From Propionibacteriales bacterium (GTDB taxonomy: Bacteria > Actinomycetota > Actinomycetes > Propionibacteriales > Propionibacteriaceae): 6,916 nt of DNA. The notes beneath the pieces are model-generated. The model searched no databases and was not told the DNA's origin. It saw nothing but the letters and a program-made list of their open reading frames with translations. Both the position numbers and the translations under genes were made by a program. The stretch spans positions 1-6,916 of the forward strand of contig JAKDKP010000119.1 in the NCBI GenBank assembly GCA_030453285.1. Direction: 5' to 3'. Of this stretch, positions 5,848 to 6,916 are shown one piece after another. How positions within the stretch are numbered: position 1 is the stretch's first letter; every line of letters begins with the position of its first letter.

Positions 5848-6360
5848 TCAGTCCACCGGTTCGAGCAGCCCAGTCACCACGTCGTACAGGAATCCGCCAA
5901 CGACGGCCCGTGAGCTGATCAGCGGCTCGTGTCGCAGCCGCGCCACGTCGTACCGGGCCCCGGCGAGCTGATCGGTGAACGCACCGAAGGACAGGCCACC
6001 AAGATCAACTCCGGAGCGTTCCAGTGCCTTCGCCCGGATCGCCTCGGCGCCGTCAGCCATCGCACACCGAGTGTGCGGCACCACCATGATCCGGGTCACG
6101 CCCAGCAGACTGACCGCCAGGATCAGGCCGTTGAGCGCCTCCTCGGTGAGTCGGCCGCCAGGAGTGCGAATGATCTTGGCGTCGCCCAGGTGCAGCCCCA
6201 CCATGCCCAACGGTTCGATGCGCGAATCCATGCAGGTGAGCAGGCCGAGACCGGCGTGGGCCATCCCGTCGAAATCCTCACCACCGCTGAAGTTCTGGGC
6301 GTACTCGCGATTGGCCGACAGCAGGTCGTCAAAGGCTGGTGCGTTGTTCACCCTTGCCAC
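5848..6360 (-). CDS. Beta-class carbonic anhydrase
   Basis: This 170-residue zinc enzyme of the beta-carbonic anhydrase family should interconvert CO2 and bicarbonate in the cytoplasm. The signature CMDSRI (43-48) gives zinc ligand C43 and the Asp45-Arg47 dyad. The second ligand pair is H96 and C99 in PHTRCAM (95-101). RTPGGRLTEEALNGL (65-79) corresponds to the conserved R-N-A-G-G-x-V-T segment. All three protein zinc ligands are present, but position 100 is Ala where HTxCG is common. Length fits the short actinobacterial type. The start is uncertain. GTG 6360 gives MARVNNAP. GTG 6351 gives MNNAPAFDD and lies 7 nt after a TATTGT box, as a leaderless start would. It follows the topoisomerase fragment by 58 bp and precedes the DGHH-motif gene by 5 bp, so it is probably co-transcribed with the latter. 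No membrane segment or signal peptide is seen. Confidence 0.9.
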   Translation of the reverse strand: MARVNNAPAFDDLLSANREYAQNFSGGEDFDGMAHAGLGLLTCMDSRIEPLGMVGLHLGDAKIIRTPGGRLTEEALNGLILAVSLLGVTRIMVVPHTRCAMADGAEAIRAKALERSGVDLGGLSFGAFTDQLAGARYDVARLRHEPLISSRAVVGGFLYDVVTGLLEPVD

Positions 6361-6364
6361 AATA
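6359..6364 (-). promoter_or_regulatory. Putative -10 box (TATTGT) for the carbonic anhydrase operon
   Basis: TATTGT on the minus strand matches TANNNT and is 7 nt before the in-frame GTG at 6351, allowing a leaderless start there. It overlaps the first GTG candidate (6360), so only one of the two readings can be right. No -35 box is placed well; TTGTCG gives a 13-bp spacer, which is too short. It lies in the only gap between the topoisomerase gene and this operon. Confidence 0.35.
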
Positions 6365-6418
6365 GGGCTTCTGCTCGCGACAAGCGCGGCTGTGCCCCGA
6401 CCAGGTACGCCTCACGCC

Positions 6419-6916
6419 TCACGACCTGCGCTCGCGCCCGCTCCCGATCGCGGCAATCGGCTGACTGCCCGGCACGCCGGAGCCGTCCCGTTTGCCGTCG
6501 GCTCCGGGCAGGTCGACCGGACTTCCGCTGGCCGCGGCCGCCAGGGCCGGGGCGGCACCGGTCCAGGCCAGCAGCAGTGCGTCCTCGCCCCGCAGGAACC
6601 GATGGCAGCGCACGCCGGCTCGGTGCCGGGCAAGGCACTGGAGGACCCCGAGACCGTCACCACGACACTCCCGGTGGCCGGAGCGGCGCCGAAGTGGACC
6701 ACGCTGGCCCCGGCACCGAGCTTGACTCCGGCGACCCCGCCGCCGGTGCGACCCTGCGGCCGAACCAGATCGGCGGCGAAGTGCAGCAGCTGACCGTCAT
6801 CGGTGATGAACACCAACTCCTGGCCAGGATCGGCCAGCTCGCACGCTCCGACCACCCGGTCACCGGGCTCAAGTCGTACGACCTCCCAGGAGTCGCGGTT
6901 GAGCACCTCGGGATTG
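6419..6916 (-). pseudogene. parC: Topoisomerase IV / gyrase-like subunit A, C-terminal part only, with out-of-frame deletion
   Basis: Only the 3' end of the gene is in the window; the catalytic tyrosine region lies beyond position 6916. The visible part is the C-terminal beta-pinwheel DNA-binding domain: LVFITDDGQLLHF, VRPQGRTGGGVAGVKLGAG (a GyrA-box-like loop), then VVVTVSGSSSALPGTEP. The next conserved stretch in actinobacterial relatives reads roughly GSVKVTPxxEYPxKGRATGGVRCHRFL. Here GTEP is followed almost directly, in another frame, by GVRCHRFLRGEDALLLAW, with the break at about 6611-6621. The rest (GSPVDLP, DGSGVPGSQPIAAIG) matches the family to a natural TGA at 6421-6419. Roughly 60 bp (a multiple of three plus one) therefore appear lost. 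If the deletion is real, translation in the first frame adds about 67 unrelated residues, ending at 6412. The catalytic core would be spared and only the last blade of the pinwheel changed. Family recall is from memory; the symbol is by similarity. Confidence 0.75.

Overview
The window is high-GC DNA with strong third-position G/C preference and GTG/TTG starts. It encodes a Pat-type acetyltransferase with its GNAT domain at the N-terminus and a topoisomerase IV A subunit of actinobacterial style. Together these point to an actinomycete (Actinomycetota). A Propionibacteriaceae-like origin is only a guess. No tRNA, rRNA, CRISPR array or insertion sequence is visible.

Layout. Positions 1-1586 (minus) hold the first 528 codons of a protein lysine acetyltransferase fused to an ADP-forming acyl-CoA synthetase-like module; its 3' end lies outside the window. 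A 196-bp divergent intergenic region (1587-1782) separates it from a complete medium-chain-type AMP-forming acyl-CoA synthetase (1783-3501, plus). Next on the plus strand comes a one-protein fusion of a MerR-family DNA-binding module to a peroxiredoxin (3576-4556). Its putative promoter has the 20-bp spacer and central palindrome typical of MerR-controlled promoters. From the right edge a minus-strand cluster runs leftwards: the 3' part of a topoisomerase IV A-subunit gene (6419-6916, frame broken), a beta-carbonic anhydrase (5848-6360), an unrecognised protein with WCGTC and LDGHHK motifs (5007-5842, frame broken at G7 runs), and a small VOC/glyoxalase-like protein (4557-4964). The VOC gene meets the MerR-peroxiredoxin gene tail to tail with no spacer.

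How the genes may work together. The acyl-CoA synthetase carries the PX4GK lysine context known to be acetylated by Pat enzymes, so the divergent pair looks like a modifier next to its substrate. The MerR-peroxiredoxin fusion looks like a one-component thiol/peroxide sensor that controls at least itself. The carbonic anhydrase, DGHH protein and VOC protein are closely spaced and probably co-transcribed, but no shared pathway is evident.

Caution. Three reading-frame breaks lie within about 1.2 kb (5.45-6.62 kb). Two sit exactly in the two longest homopolymers of the window (G7). The third looks like an out-of-frame deletion of about 60 bp in the topoisomerase gene. Either this stretch has consensus errors or the cluster is decaying or frame-switching. 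Raw reads would decide.
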